Origin: Pseudomonadota bacterium
Lineage (GTDB): Bacteria > Myxococcota_A > Bradymonadia > Bradymonadales > GCA-2716585
Direction: 5' to 3'
Assembly (NCBI GenBank): GCA_005804885.1
Contig: SYOX01000298.1
Span: 1-58,122 of the forward strand
Length of the DNA: 58,122 nucleotides
Part shown: positions 31,598-40,399 of the stretch, piece by piece
How positions within the stretch are numbered: the stretch's first letter is position 1
Layout of the letters: every line of letters begins with the position of its first letter
The notes under the pieces: model-generated
What the model was told of the DNA's origin: nothing
The model's database searches: none
What the model saw: only the letters and a program-made list of their open reading frames with translations
Position numbers and translations under genes: made by a program

Positions 31598-34354
31598 TCA
31601 CGGCGCCTCCTGGCTTGGGGTCTTCATGAGGTCGAGGCGATGCCAACGCGCCCTGACCCCAGCCCGGACGCCGTCCTTGCCGCCGTCTCCGATGCCTTGA
31701 GCCTTGCACCAGTTCGTGAACTGGCGAGGGCCAGTCCCGGCCTGGGTCATGGCGTCGCAGGCCTTGAGCATCGTCTCGCTGGTGAAGATCACGCCGCTTG
31801 GACTCTGGTGGATCTTGTCGTAAGGGCTCGCCGAGGCGCCCGGCACCATCTCGCTCAGACCCACCACGGGCAGCCCTCGGGCGTCTCGGTAGCCATCCTC
31901 GCTGGGGAAGCGGGAGGGCTGGGTCTCGAACAGGGTGCGAAGCGACGCCAGGGCTCGGGCGCACGGGTGGCTCTGCTCGCCGCGCTCCTCGAAGATCCTC
32001 TCAAGCCCCCACTGGATCGTCTGCGCCACCGGCAGCTGCGGCAGGATGCCTGCGGCCTGCGCCTCTTCGAGCGCGACCTGAACTATGGCCATCTGGCGGG
32101 CGATGCGGATGTTCTCTCCAGACGCCCCGGCCTGGCCCCTGCCCACCAGCGCCAGAGACTCGTAGCGCGCGTCGAGGGCTGACCACGCGTCGGGCGTCAG
32201 GGTCATCAGATGTTCGATCCAAGCGTCTCCTGCGTGTCCCCACTGGCGCGCCAGGAAGATCTTGATCTCGTCGGCGTGGTCTGAGTCCTGCGCTGCCTCG
32301 CCCTTGATGGTGCGAAGATCGATCATCCGCACCGTGTGGCCGCCCTGGAGCATGGCGCCGAGGTATTCAGCCAGGGTGTTCTCGCCGCTGGACAGACAGG
32401 ACAGGCACCAGGTGTTCTCGGGGATGTTGCCCGTCCCGGTGCGGTTTGAGCGGATGCGACCGAGCCCGGCCGAGAAGCGATGGACAAAGTTGGCGACCTC
32501 CTTGGGGCGCATCTTGCTCATCTCATCGAGCACGATGCAGGCGCCGTTGTAGCGATCGAGCTTGTGCTCCATGCCGTTGGAGGTGCTCTCCCAGTGGAGG
32601 AACTTGGCCGGCTCCCACCACACCGAGGCACCGAGGAGGGTCACGAGGCTCTTGCCCGATGAGGAGTCGCCAGCGACGTGGAGAATGAAGGGCGGCCTGC
32701 CCATGGGCTCAAGAAGGGCTCCGGCGAGGCTGACGCCGAGCGCGAGCACGATCGTGGGCGTCGTGGCGAGCTTCTCGATGCCCGCCTTCCAGGCCGCCAA
32801 TGACCCCTTGCGCCCGCTGCGCAATGAGTCGCCCATGTAGAGCCAGTCGGCGCCGAAGACCCTGGGGCCGTTGACGTAGACGCGCCTGCCGGCCTGGTCG
32901 TGCCATCCCGGCCGCCGCACGATCGAGACCATCGGGGCCTTGCGGGTCGTATCGGCCCATGTGCCCAGCGCGAACGACCAGTCGGCGCCCCGGCGAGGCT
33001 TGATGCGCACGCCCTGATCGGCCGCCTCGCGCGCCTCGCTGGCGGCCGATGCGCCGTCGACCCACCCTGCCGCCGGCAGCACCCCGTGGCAGACCCGTCC
33101 GTCCTTCGTCCTGTGCCGGTAGCGCATCCCGTGGCGCCCCTCGCCCACCGTCCGCGTCAGCGCCACCGGCCAGCAGTCCGCCGCCAGGGTCGAGTACGTG
33201 ATCCGGTCGTCGGTCTGGACGATGCGCACGATCCGATCCCCGAAGAGCAGCGTGGCGCCATCATCGACGACAACCCGCGGCTCGACCTCTTCGAGGTGCT
33301 GCACAAGCACGTCGATGCCGAGGCGCTCGACGCAGTCGGCAAGATCCGCCTTGCCCCGCGCGTCAAGCGGCAAGTGGCAAGTCGACACCAGCGCCCCTCC
33401 GTCGCGCGCCAGCATCGCGCCGGCGATCCGCATCTGCTTCTCGCCGACATCCTGTGACTTCTCCGTAGGCCCCGTGTCCCCCAGGTGGGGCACGACGATC
33501 ACACGGGCCTCATTGACACCCGCGTCCTTGAGGGCGGCTGCGGCCTCCGCGGCAAGCCGCGGCAGGTTGCCCGCCGTCGGGCTGCCCAGGACCGCCCTCA
33601 GGGGGCTTGTGCCCATCAGCGCCAGCGCCGCCGCCGCCCCGAAGTCCGGCTCGCCCTCGACGAGGGCGACGACCCCGCCGGCCTTGGCCGCCTCGACCCA
33701 GGCCGGCAGCGAGCCCAGAATCCAGGCGCCCTCGATCGGGCACAGCCCCGAGGCCGCGATCATCGCCTTGGGGTCGAGGGAGGGGGTTGCGTGGGCGCGC
33801 CTCATCATCGAGACGGGGGTGCCGTCTGCGCGGCGAAGGACAAAGAGCAGCCGCCGGTCCTTGCGCCGGGCGTGCTCGGCCAGCCGGTCAGCGTCCCGGT
33901 TGCCGGTGGGCCTGTCCGGCGCCCATGCGACGTCTGGCAGCCGGCAGAAGTGCTCGACGAGCTCGGCCGGCCACCCCCGATCCAGCGCCCACCGCTCGAC
34001 CTGGCGCCGGAACCTGAAGGCGCCTTCGAAGAGGGCCGACCACCCCGTCGCCACGTTGATCGGCTCGGCGGGCGGCCGAGCGTCCACCCAAGGTTGCTTG
34101 GGAGCGACATCCACCACGCCGCCCTGCTTCGCGGTGTGCTCTATCGATCCGGACTCGCCGCACTTGTAGCAGGTCCAGGCGCCGCACTTCTCGTCGCCAG
34201 CGACGTGCATCGACGCCGAGTACTCCCCGACCTTCTTGCCATCGTCGCAGCCGTGCGGACAGCGGATCCTCGCCTCGCCCGGCGAGGACTTCCTGGGATC
34301 GAGGCCGAGGCCCTCGGCGGCGGCCCAGGGGTCGCAGGTGATGCCTTCAGCCAT
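31598..34354 (-). CDS. Primase-helicase (zinc finger, TOPRIM-like, DUF927 helicase)
   Basis: 918 residues from ATG 34354. Residues 20-60 have a zinc-binding pattern (RCPHGCDDGKK; CGAWTCYKCGESGS). Residues about 185-290 contain VALVEGEPDFGAAAALAL, as in TOPRIM primase cores. From about residue 460 a DUF927-type helicase follows: PGWHDQAGRRVYVNGPR, Walker A AGDSSSGKS, Walker B IVLDEMSK and an SNRTGT sensor-like segment. This combination makes primers and unwinds DNA at the phage origin. It starts seven bases inside the upstream gene's end. Confidence 0.85.
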   Translation of the reverse strand: MAEGITCDPWAAAEGLGLDPRKSSPGEARIRCPHGCDDGKKVGEYSASMHVAGDEKCGAWTCYKCGESGSIEHTAKQGGVVDVAPKQPWVDARPPAEPINVATGWSALFEGAFRFRRQVERWALDRGWPAELVEHFCRLPDVAWAPDRPTGNRDADRLAEHARRKDRRLLFVLRRADGTPVSMMRRAHATPSLDPKAMIAASGLCPIEGAWILGSLPAWVEAAKAGGVVALVEGEPDFGAAAALALMGTSPLRAVLGSPTAGNLPRLAAEAAAALKDAGVNEARVIVVPHLGDTGPTEKSQDVGEKQMRIAGAMLARDGGALVSTCHLPLDARGKADLADCVERLGIDVLVQHLEEVEPRVVVDDGATLLFGDRIVRIVQTDDRITYSTLAADCWPVALTRTVGEGRHGMRYRHRTKDGRVCHGVLPAAGWVDGASAASEAREAADQGVRIKPRRGADWSFALGTWADTTRKAPMVSIVRRPGWHDQAGRRVYVNGPRVFGADWLYMGDSLRSGRKGSLAAWKAGIEKLATTPTIVLALGVSLAGALLEPMGRPPFILHVAGDSSSGKSLVTLLGASVWWEPAKFLHWESTSNGMEHKLDRYNGACIVLDEMSKMRPKEVANFVHRFSAGLGRIRSNRTGTGNIPENTWCLSCLSSGENTLAEYLGAMLQGGHTVRMIDLRTIKGEAAQDSDHADEIKIFLARQWGHAGDAWIEHLMTLTPDAWSALDARYESLALVGRGQAGASGENIRIARQMAIVQVALEEAQAAGILPQLPVAQTIQWGLERIFEERGEQSHPCARALASLRTLFETQPSRFPSEDGYRDARGLPVVGLSEMVPGASASPYDKIHQSPSGVIFTSETMLKACDAMTQAGTGPRQFTNWCKAQGIGDGGKDGVRAGVRARWHRLDLMKTPSQEAP

Positions 34355-34664
34355 GCCGCAGCGCCTCCTGGACGAGGTCGCGCGCGACCCGGACGGCCCA
34401 GGCGTGAGCCTCCTTGTTGTCGCCGGTGAACTCCATGCCCTCGTGGCGAGCGGCGCAGTAGGCCAGCGCCGCCGCGCGGTCGAAGCCGTCGTCGTCACCC
34501 TCCGAAAGCGCCCGCGACAGCTCCACGGGCAGCTCCGCGAGCAGCTCGGCGCCCTGGCCCGGCTCCATCTGCGACAGGCCCGCGGCCCACATCCTCCCGG
34601 CGATCTCCATCGACCGCCCGGTCCCGTCCACAGGGGCTCGAAGCCCCGCCACTTGAGCGCTCAT
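34347..34664 (-). CDS. Small phage protein between helicases, unknown
   Basis: 105 residues from ATG 34664, which shares its A with the helicase stop. Rich in helix: AGRMWAAGLSQMEPGQGAEL, then AVELSRALSEGDDDG and AHAWAVRVARDLVQEALRHG. Cotranscribed with the two helicase genes. It may be a helicase loader or accessory factor, but nothing in the sequence proves it. Confidence 0.5.
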   Translation of the reverse strand: MSAQVAGLRAPVDGTGRSMEIAGRMWAAGLSQMEPGQGAELLAELPVELSRALSEGDDDGFDRAAALAYCAARHEGMEFTGDNKEAHAWAVRVARDLVQEALRHG

Positions 34665-36187
34665 CACGCGACCTCCAGGAGGGTGTTTGCCTCGGCGGGC
34701 CATCGGCGGCCGGGGAGGCTGAAGATCAGATCGAGGAAATCCGAGGCGGCGCCGCGGGTCAGGTGCTCGCGGTTGGCCCAGACCCAGCGCAGCAGCTCCA
34801 GCACGTCCGTCGGCGCCGAAGCTCGGGCGAGCTTGCCGGCGTGCGCCCCGATGGCGTCGAGCTGCTTCGGCGTCGCGGGCTGGCGGCGCCACGAGCCGGC
34901 GGCGACCTGATGACTGCGGCGGATCGCCCCGCAGCCATCCAGCGCCAGCGTCAGCCGCCGCAGCTCGCGCTCCAGAGGGCCGAGGACCTCGGCCTGACCG
35001 TGGAAGAAGCGGGCCGGGGCGGTCAGACCCGAGGCGCCCTTGCGCGCCTCGCGCAGCAGATCGAGGACCATCTGCACCGGCGATCGGTCATCGAGGCCGC
35101 CGCACAGCGCGGCTTCGACGCTCAGCGAATGGACGCCGAAGAGGTCGCCGGGGTCGAGGATGACGGCGACCTCCTTGCCCTGGCAGGCGCGCAGCACCCG
35201 GCCGACGTGCTGGGCGAACCAGACCCTGGAGGAGACCTGTCGCCGCAGGCACAGCCACCGCAGCCAGGGCAGGTTGACCCCCTCTTTGAGGAGCGCGACG
35301 TGGACGAGGACCTTGAGCGCGCCGGTCCTGAGCTGCTCGATCCGCGCCGCGACCTCCGACCTGCTCATCCGGCAGTGGACGGCGGCGGCCGGTATGCCCT
35401 CGCCGACGAGCCGCGCGGCGAAGCGCTCGGCGTCGATGGTGCCGGCCATCGGGCGGCGCAGCACCTTGTCCCACCCGCCTGCGTCGACGACGCCAGATCC
35501 GAGCCCTTCCTCGACCGCCTGCCGGATCATCGCGACGCAAGCGTCGTCCATGTCGACCTGGCCGCCGTCCCACTGGCGCACCTGCCAGGGCACCACGACG
35601 CCGTCGGCCAGCGCCTGCCTCGGCCCGTAGCTGTAGAGCAGCTCGTCCCACAGACGGAGCGCGTCGCGCTCGTCGGAGCGGTAGGGCGTCGCCGTCAGCC
35701 CCAGGCGCGCGACCCCGTCGAGCAGCACTGCGGCCTCGTGGAGCGTGGCGCACTCGGAGTTGTGCGCCTCGTCGACGATCCACAGCGCCCCCCTCAAGCC
35801 CGCGGCGCCAAGATCCCTGACGCACTCGGTCAGCGAGGGGTTGCAGGCCACGATGACCGGACCGTCGAGCCGGCGGCCCTTGGTGTAGTAGCGGCCGACG
35901 GGCGCCCCGAGGCGCTCCTCGATCGTCTCGGAGAGCTGGTCGACCAGCGCCACCGTCGGCGTTGAGACGATGATCCGGGCGTCCTCGGCCGGCACCACCG
36001 AGCGGCACAGCTCCGCGATCAGCGCGCTCTTGCCCGCGCCCATGACCGCCTGCACCAGCCCGGCCCTCGCCGCCCCGATCGACCCCAGCGCCGCCGGCAG
36101 CGCCTCGGACTGCCACGACCGCGGCGGCCACGAGGCGCCTCGCCACCAGGACTCGGCGGGCAGGATCTCGAAGGGGCGGGGGTTCAT
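34664..36187 (-). CDS. SF2 DNA helicase (DEAD/DEAH, UvsW-like)
   Basis: 507 residues, ATG 36187. Motif I MGAGKSAL, motif Ia IVSTPTVALVDQLSETI, motif II VDEAHN, motif III GLTATPYR, motif VI QHVGRVLRA. The C-terminal 130 residues are helical. UvsW-type helicases resolve branched intermediates and start replication from R-loops or origins. First gene of the minus-strand replication operon; the upstream gap contains a copy of the regulatory element. Confidence 0.88.
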   Translation of the reverse strand: MNPRPFEILPAESWWRGASWPPRSWQSEALPAALGSIGAARAGLVQAVMGAGKSALIAELCRSVVPAEDARIIVSTPTVALVDQLSETIEERLGAPVGRYYTKGRRLDGPVIVACNPSLTECVRDLGAAGLRGALWIVDEAHNSECATLHEAAVLLDGVARLGLTATPYRSDERDALRLWDELLYSYGPRQALADGVVVPWQVRQWDGGQVDMDDACVAMIRQAVEEGLGSGVVDAGGWDKVLRRPMAGTIDAERFAARLVGEGIPAAAVHCRMSRSEVAARIEQLRTGALKVLVHVALLKEGVNLPWLRWLCLRRQVSSRVWFAQHVGRVLRACQGKEVAVILDPGDLFGVHSLSVEAALCGGLDDRSPVQMVLDLLREARKGASGLTAPARFFHGQAEVLGPLERELRRLTLALDGCGAIRRSHQVAAGSWRRQPATPKQLDAIGAHAGKLARASAPTDVLELLRWVWANREHLTRGAASDFLDLIFSLPGRRWPAEANTLLEVA

Positions 36188-36208
36188 TGGCGTGGTCTCA
36201 TTGTTGTT

Positions 36209-36219
36209 ATGCTATCATT
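36209..36219 (-). promoter_or_regulatory. Regulatory element AATGATAGCAT upstream of the helicase operon
   Basis: Read on the minus strand 22 bases before the helicase ATG. It is identical to 11 bases in the early promoter at 36924-36934. TGATAGCAT may be an extended -10, or the site may be an operator for the divergent repressors. Confidence 0.45.
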
Positions 36220-36274
36220 TTGAGGTGAGCAAAAAAAGGCCATGAAGACCCGCGACCCTCAACGCACAGGGGAT

Positions 36275-36532
36275 CTACTGCTCGACAGGTCGGCCAGTGG
36301 GCAGGCCGCCAGCCCTTAGCGCCGGATAGGGCTCGCCGGCGGGCTTCGTGTGGACGTTGCCCTCCCGATCGGTCCAGACGAACTCGATGGCCTCGCGCTC
36401 GATGACCCACTCCTCGATCAACTCCGAGATCACCTGGGCCATTCGAAACGAGCCGCCCTCAAGAGCAGACCGGAATCGATCCGCCAGATCCCTGTCGATC
36501 CGCACACCCAACTGCGCAGTCTTGCTCACCAT
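36275..36532 (-). CDS. Ribbon-helix-helix DNA-binding protein
   Basis: 85 residues, ATG 36532 with GGAGGTGA five bases upstream. The start KTAQLGVRIDRDLADRFRSA followed by FRMAQVISELIEEWVIER is the strand-helix-helix pattern of Arc/MetJ-type dimers. The C-terminal 30 residues are Pro/Gly rich. Overlaps the upstream regulator by 74 bases. Probably controls the early region. Confidence 0.7.
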   Translation of the reverse strand: MVSKTAQLGVRIDRDLADRFRSALEGGSFRMAQVISELIEEWVIEREAIEFVWTDREGNVHTKPAGEPYPALRAGGLPTGRPVEQ

Positions 36533-36851
36533 TCACCTCCAGCAGCCCCGAGATGTCAGCCTCGGCGCCCATCACAATGACCCACTCGCGACGCCGCTCT
36601 GCGGCCAGGACCGCCCCGGCCGGCAACCCGGTCACATCGACGACCCTGTTGAGGGTCGCCTGGCTGCCGCGACCGCTCTGCGACAGGACGTAGGCCTGGC
36701 TGTCGCTGACGCCCAGCCATTTGCCCAACTGGGCATAGGTGGCGCCGATGACCCGGCGCCACGCCTCCAGCGCGGTCACCGGAGCGCTGAAGCGCCGCCT
36801 GACCACCCCTTCCATGTCTGTCGTCATCGTCGTCATCGTCTCCACGTCCAT
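36459..36851 (-). CDS. HTH regulator (repressor-like)
   Basis: 130 residues if started at ATG 36851; if the predicted promoter at 36853-36880 is right, ATG 36836 is the likelier start. Contains ALEAWRRVIGATYAQLGKWL followed by GVSDSQAYVLSQSGRGSQAT, a Cro-like helix-turn-helix, then VTGLPAGAVLAAERRREW. The position in the divergent control region, opposite the early operon, is that of a phage repressor or Cro. The C-terminal 30 residues overlap the ribbon-helix-helix gene. Confidence 0.65.
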   Translation of the reverse strand: MDVETMTTMTTDMEGVVRRRFSAPVTALEAWRRVIGATYAQLGKWLGVSDSQAYVLSQSGRGSQATLNRVVDVTGLPAGAVLAAERRREWVIVMGAEADISGLLEVNGEQDCAVGCADRQGSGGSIPVCS

Positions 36852-36852
36852 T

Positions 36853-36880
36853 CTTATAAGACAGCTGCCATACCACGCAA
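36853..36880 (-). promoter_or_regulatory. Promoter for the HTH/RHH regulators
   Basis: On the minus strand TTGCGT (36880-36875), 16 bases, TATAAG (36858-36853). It would start transcription just after the first ATG, which favours a later start codon or a leaderless message. Confidence 0.35.
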
Positions 36881-36911
36881 GCAAACTTTCTTGGTCACGC
36901 CGAAAGAATGC

Positions 36912-36940
36912 TTGACCTGATGAAATGATAGCATTAAAAC
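36912..36940 (+). promoter_or_regulatory. Early promoter of the plus-strand operon
   Basis: TTGACC (36912-36917), 17 bases, TAAAAC (36935-36940). The spacer holds AATGATAGCAT (36924-36934), the repeated element, placing a possible operator between -35 and -10. The first gene starts at 36972 with GGAGG eight bases upstream of its GTG. Confidence 0.5.
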
Positions 36941-36971
36941 ATAAGGCGTCAAGGCACTGGAGGGCGTCGAT

Positions 36972-37223
36972 GTGAGTCTCAGGGCGGTCACGACAGCGGT
37001 ACAGGCGGCGGGCTTCGGTCACGCCACCACCGACATTGACGGCGGTCACCTTGTCAGGACGACCGAGGGCGGACTGAAGATCTCGGTCATCCATGGGCGC
37101 CTCACCGCCCAGGACCAGCAGGGCAACGCCCACCCGATCACCTTCGACGATCTGATCCGCATCCTGGCGCGGCTGCGCGTGCTGGTCGACCGAACCGATC
37201 GAGTTCTGGAGGAGCCATGGTGA
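36972..37223 (+). CDS. First early gene, small unknown protein
   Basis: 83 residues, GTG 36972 with GGAGG upstream. Contains TTAVQAAGFGHATTDIDGGH and a small beta-hairpin (LKISVIHGRLTAQDQQG), then a helix (DDLIRILARLRVLVDRTDRV). First gene after the early promoter, so probably made right after induction. Overlaps the next gene by seven bases. Confidence 0.55.
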   Translation: MSLRAVTTAVQAAGFGHATTDIDGGHLVRTTEGGLKISVIHGRLTAQDQQGNAHPITFDDLIRILARLRVLVDRTDRVLEEPW

Positions 37224-37477
37224 GCCGCGGCGTGCTGGTGATCTTCGACGTTGAGGCGATCGGCGAGGGCGACAGGGCCTTGACGATCATCAGCAAGGGA
37301 CGCCCGGCGACCATTTTGCCGCGCCGCTCGATGGCTGAGTCAAGCCCGGTGTGCCGCCACCGACAGCGCGGCGAGCTCCACCTCAAGGCCAGCCTGACCC
37401 TCACCCGCGATCGGGTCACCCTCAACATCTTCCCCGCGATCGAGGCTGGCCTCGACGTCGAACTTCGGAGGCCATGA
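37217..37477 (+). CDS. Early small protein, unknown
   Basis: 86 residues, ATG 37217 with GGAGGAG upstream. Beta-rich (GVLVIFDVEAIGEGDRALTI; LTLTRDRVTLNIFPAIEAGL). Overlaps both neighbours by 4-7 bases, so translation is coupled. Function unknown. Confidence 0.55.
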   Translation: MVSRGVLVIFDVEAIGEGDRALTIISKGRPATILPRRSMAESSPVCRHRQRGELHLKASLTLTRDRVTLNIFPAIEAGLDVELRRP

Positions 37478-37788
37478 TGGCGCTCGCCTTGCTCCTCGGC
37501 GCGCTTCTGCTGGTGCTCATGGCGGTCATCCCCGTCGCCCCTGCTCCGGCATCCAGGCCGATCCGCGACCATCAACCAGAGGTCGCGCCTGACGCGGCGC
37601 CTCGCGTCCCCAGGCCCCGACCGCCCGCAGCGAGACCTCCCAAGCCCGTCGTGGACCTGAGCACCCCCGAGGCCGCCCGCGCCTCCCAGCGCGCCGTCTA
37701 CTGGTGGCGCCGCCGACACCTGGGCCTGCGAAGGGCCTGGGTGTGGTGGCCGGCCAGATGGGGCACCTACCGCAAAACCGACACCTGA
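37474..37788 (+). CDS. Small membrane-anchored protein with Pro-rich stalk
   Basis: 104 residues, ATG 37474 overlapping the upstream stop. MMALALLLGALLLVLMAVIP is a single membrane segment or uncleaved signal, followed by a Pro/Arg-rich stretch (about residues 22-60) and a Trp/Arg-rich end (YWWRRRHLGLRRAWVWWPAR). The layout suggests an inner-membrane anchor with a periplasmic or cytoplasmic stalk. Function unknown. Confidence 0.55.
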   Translation: MMALALLLGALLLVLMAVIPVAPAPASRPIRDHQPEVAPDAAPRVPRPRPPAARPPKPVVDLSTPEAARASQRAVYWWRRRHLGLRRAWVWWPARWGTYRKTDT

Positions 37789-37834
37789 CAGTCCGCCACC
37801 AGCAACAGCGCGCCGACGGCGCAGGGAGATCGCG

Positions 37835-38032
37835 ATGGAGAGAATATTGGAGCGAGACAGCAAACGCCCCGCGCGGACCAAGGCGCGCAGGCGACACCGC
37901 AAGACCTTCTTCTGGATCGACGCTGAAGGTCACCTGGTCGTCTTCAGCAAGCGACGCAAGAAGCTGCCGGTGCTGTACCGCCGCCTCGATGGTTCGCCGG
38001 TCCGAAAGAGCCCGACGAGGCAGTACAAGTGA
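37835..38032 (+). CDS. Small very basic protein
   Basis: 65 residues, ATG 37835 with GGGAG upstream. About a third of residues are Lys or Arg (RPARTKARRRHRKTFFW; VVFSKRRKKLPVLYRRL). It could bind DNA or RNA. The stop overlaps the next GTG (GTGA). Confidence 0.5.
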   Translation: MERILERDSKRPARTKARRRHRKTFFWIDAEGHLVVFSKRRKKLPVLYRRLDGSPVRKSPTRQYK

Positions 38033-39045
38033 AGACCGCCCGCGCCACCGCCCGCCGCCTCGGCCACGACGCCTCTTCGATCGCAGAGGCCGAGGCGCGC
38101 TGGGCCACCAAGGGCTCGGCCTCCATCTCGGAGCTGGGCGACTGGGACAACTGCCCGCTCAAGCACTACCTCGCCCGCGTCGTCCGCCACCAGCCCGAGG
38201 TCCCCAGCCACTACCTCGTGCTCGGCATCGCCGTGCACGACGCCCTTCACAAGATCGCCGACGACCACGTCCACGGCCGCGACGTCGACGCAGACCGCAT
38301 CGATCATCTCTGGGAAGAGGCCGCGGCCGACGCCGGCCTGCTTGAGCACTACCCCGATCTCCTCGGCGAAGGCAGGGCGCTGACCCAGGCCGGCGCCGAT
38401 CTGCTGGCTGACATCACCCCCGACAACATCCTGGCCCTGGAGGACTGGCTGCCGAGGGGGTTCGCCGTCGGACAGGTGCCCATCGTCGGGCGCCTCGACC
38501 TGGCCTACCTCGCCGACGACGGCGCCGTCGTCGTCCTGGACTGGAAGACCTCCAAGCGCCCTCCGGCGCTGCGCCCGGGCAGCCGAAGCGGCGCGGGGCC
38601 GGGCATCAACCCGCAGCTCGGCGTCTATGCCTGCGCCGCGCAGCAACTCCAGGCCGATGGCATCTGGCCCGACGGGCCGATCCGGGCCGTCTTCGGGATG
38701 CTGCGCCAGGAGAGGGTCATCGGGCTCGACCTCCAGGATGAGGACCCGGCCCGGCTGCGAGCCTGGATCGAGCCGCTCTACGGCGCCATGCGCTCATGCC
38801 GCGACCCCCAGCCGACCCCCAACCGCCTGTGCGACTGGTGCGACTTCCAGGTCGCCTGCCCCGCCTTCGTCCCGCTGGAGCCCGACCTCGACGTGCGGCA
38901 CGTCGTCGAGCAGCTCGAGCTCGCCGGGGTGCCCTGGCCTCGGATCGCCGCCGAGGCGCTGACCGTCAACGAAGAGGGCCTGGCCGCCATCCTCGCCACT
39001 GAGCCGTCCGTACGGGACGCCATCTACAATGGAGCACGTCGATGA
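38029..39045 (+). CDS. Cas4-like / RecB-type PD-(D/E)XK nuclease with Fe-S cysteines
   Basis: 338 residues, GTG 38029. Residues around 160-180 hold the nuclease signature GRLDLAYLADDGAVVVLDWK (D and D-x-K). Four cysteines flank it: one in NCPLKHYLAR near residue 42 and three in CDWCDFQVACP near residue 265, as in Cas4/AddB Fe-S nucleases. The enzyme would resect double-strand ends to make 3' single strands. It is followed at once by the recombinase, giving a resection-annealing pair. Confidence 0.85.
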   Translation: MKTARATARRLGHDASSIAEAEARWATKGSASISELGDWDNCPLKHYLARVVRHQPEVPSHYLVLGIAVHDALHKIADDHVHGRDVDADRIDHLWEEAAADAGLLEHYPDLLGEGRALTQAGADLLADITPDNILALEDWLPRGFAVGQVPIVGRLDLAYLADDGAVVVLDWKTSKRPPALRPGSRSGAGPGINPQLGVYACAAQQLQADGIWPDGPIRAVFGMLRQERVIGLDLQDEDPARLRAWIEPLYGAMRSCRDPQPTPNRLCDWCDFQVACPAFVPLEPDLDVRHVVEQLELAGVPWPRIAAEALTVNEEGLAAILATEPSVRDAIYNGARR

Positions 39046-40100
39046 ACTTCGAGTTCAAGCCCGCCACCCGCGAGAACCTCAAGGCGCGCATCGCGCTCGT
39101 CGGGCCCTCGGGATCCGGCAAGACCTTCACGGCCCTGGTGCTGGCCCAGGCGCTGGCCCAGGGCGGCACCGTCGGCGTGCTCGACACCGAGCGCCGCTCG
39201 GCCAGCAAGTACGCCGGCCGCTTCGCCTTTCACGCGCTCGACCTGCCCGAGCACTCGCCGGCCAACTACGTCAAGGCCATCCAGGCCGCCGAGCGCGCCG
39301 GCATCTCAGTGCTGGTGATCGACAGCCTGTCGCACGCCTGGATGGGCAAGGGCGGCGCTCTTGAGCAGGTCGATCAGGCCGCGCGGCGCTCCAAGGGCAA
39401 CTCGTTTGCCGCATGGAGGGACGTCACCCCCCAGCACAACGCGCTGGTCGAGGCCATCCTCGGCGCCGACTGCCACGTCATCGCCACCATGCGGGCCAAG
39501 ACCGACTACGCCATGGAGCAGGACGGCAAGGGCCGCACGCAGGTGCGCAAGGTGGGCCTTGCGCCCATCCAACGCGACGGGGTCGAGTACGAGTTCGACA
39601 TCGTCGCGGACATCGACCCCGACCACAACTTCATGGTCACCAAGAGCCGCTGCGAGGACCTCGACGGCGCGGTCATCAACCGCCCCGGCCCCGAGGTCGG
39701 CGCCCGCATCCTGTCCTGGTTGACCGAAGGCACCCCCGCCGCGCCCCGCACCGAGGCCTCCACGCCGCCGACGGCGGCGCCCTCGACCCGCAGGGAGCGC
39801 CCTGACCCGATGCCGGGCTCCTTCTCGCCGCCGACCCAGGACACCCCGCAGGGCTTCTCCCAGGACGAGACGTGGAAGGCGGCCAACCGGAGGCTGCGCG
39901 CCATCCTGTCGAACAGCGGCCTGACCAAGGACGAGGCCAGCCGCTTCATCGAGGCGACGAAGAAGGCCGTCAAGGTGGCCTCCCTCTCGCACGTCAGCCC
40001 CGACACCCTCCAGAAGATCGCCTCGCGCCTCGACGCCCTGACCTCCGAAGGGGTCGACGCCGTCCGCGCCAAGCTCGTCGAGATGGAGGGGGCGCCATGA
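39042..40100 (+). CDS. Sak4-like RecA-type ATPase (recombinase)
   Basis: 352 residues, ATG 39042 overlapping the nuclease stop. Residues 20-40 hold Walker A (GPSGSGKT); VLVIDSLSHAW near residue 95 is Walker B, and the sequence matches AAA_24-type phage proteins such as Sak4. It would bind single strands and promote annealing or strand exchange. A Pro/Thr-rich linker follows about residue 235, and then a helical domain to the end. Confidence 0.82.
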   Translation: MNFEFKPATRENLKARIALVGPSGSGKTFTALVLAQALAQGGTVGVLDTERRSASKYAGRFAFHALDLPEHSPANYVKAIQAAERAGISVLVIDSLSHAWMGKGGALEQVDQAARRSKGNSFAAWRDVTPQHNALVEAILGADCHVIATMRAKTDYAMEQDGKGRTQVRKVGLAPIQRDGVEYEFDIVADIDPDHNFMVTKSRCEDLDGAVINRPGPEVGARILSWLTEGTPAAPRTEASTPPTAAPSTRRERPDPMPGSFSPPTQDTPQGFSQDETWKAANRRLRAILSNSGLTKDEASRFIEATKKAVKVASLSHVSPDTLQKIASRLDALTSEGVDAVRAKLVEMEGAP

Positions 40101-40399
40101 TGACCGCCACCGGCCTGATCGCCTCGCTGGTCCCTCTGCGCGAGCCGCTGCCGGCGGCCCTGCCCTGGCGCAGGTCAAGCGCCGGGTGGGTCGACGAGCA
40201 TGGCACCGCCCACACCCTCGAAGGCGCAGTCGTCGTCGAGCTCGCCATCCGAGGCCCTGGCCACATGGTGCAGCTCGCCGGCCGTCTGGACTGCACAGCC
40301 CGCGAGCTGGTCTCGGCGCTGCGGACCCTGGAGGGGGCCTCGGCCATCACCCGGATCGACGGGGTCGTCGATCTCGCTCACCGATGGAGCCCGCGATGA
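40097..40399 (+). CDS. Small phage protein, unknown
   Basis: 100 residues, ATG 40097 (overlap ATGA). Middle part GTAHTLEGAVVVELAIRGPG then a helical segment CTARELVSALRTLEGASAIT that could be a helix-turn-helix. Coupled to neighbours on both sides. No family recognised. Confidence 0.5.
   Translation: MMTATGLIASLVPLREPLPAALPWRRSSAGWVDEHGTAHTLEGAVVVELAIRGPGHMVQLAGRLDCTARELVSALRTLEGASAITRIDGVVDLAHRWSPR

Noticed and set aside
31257..31964. Minus-strand open frame covering the iteron region
   Set aside because: It runs through the end of the primase-helicase in another frame and has no ribosome site; the upper part is a shadow and the lower part overlaps the noncoding region.
36275..36532. Toxin-antitoxin pair with the ribbon-helix-helix protein as antitoxin
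   Set aside because: The partner gene is an HTH regulator, not a toxin, and both lie in a phage control region.
38029..39045. CRISPR-associated Cas4
   Set aside because: The nuclease is followed by a Sak4-like recombinase in a phage operon and there are no other cas genes; a phage recombination nuclease is the better reading.
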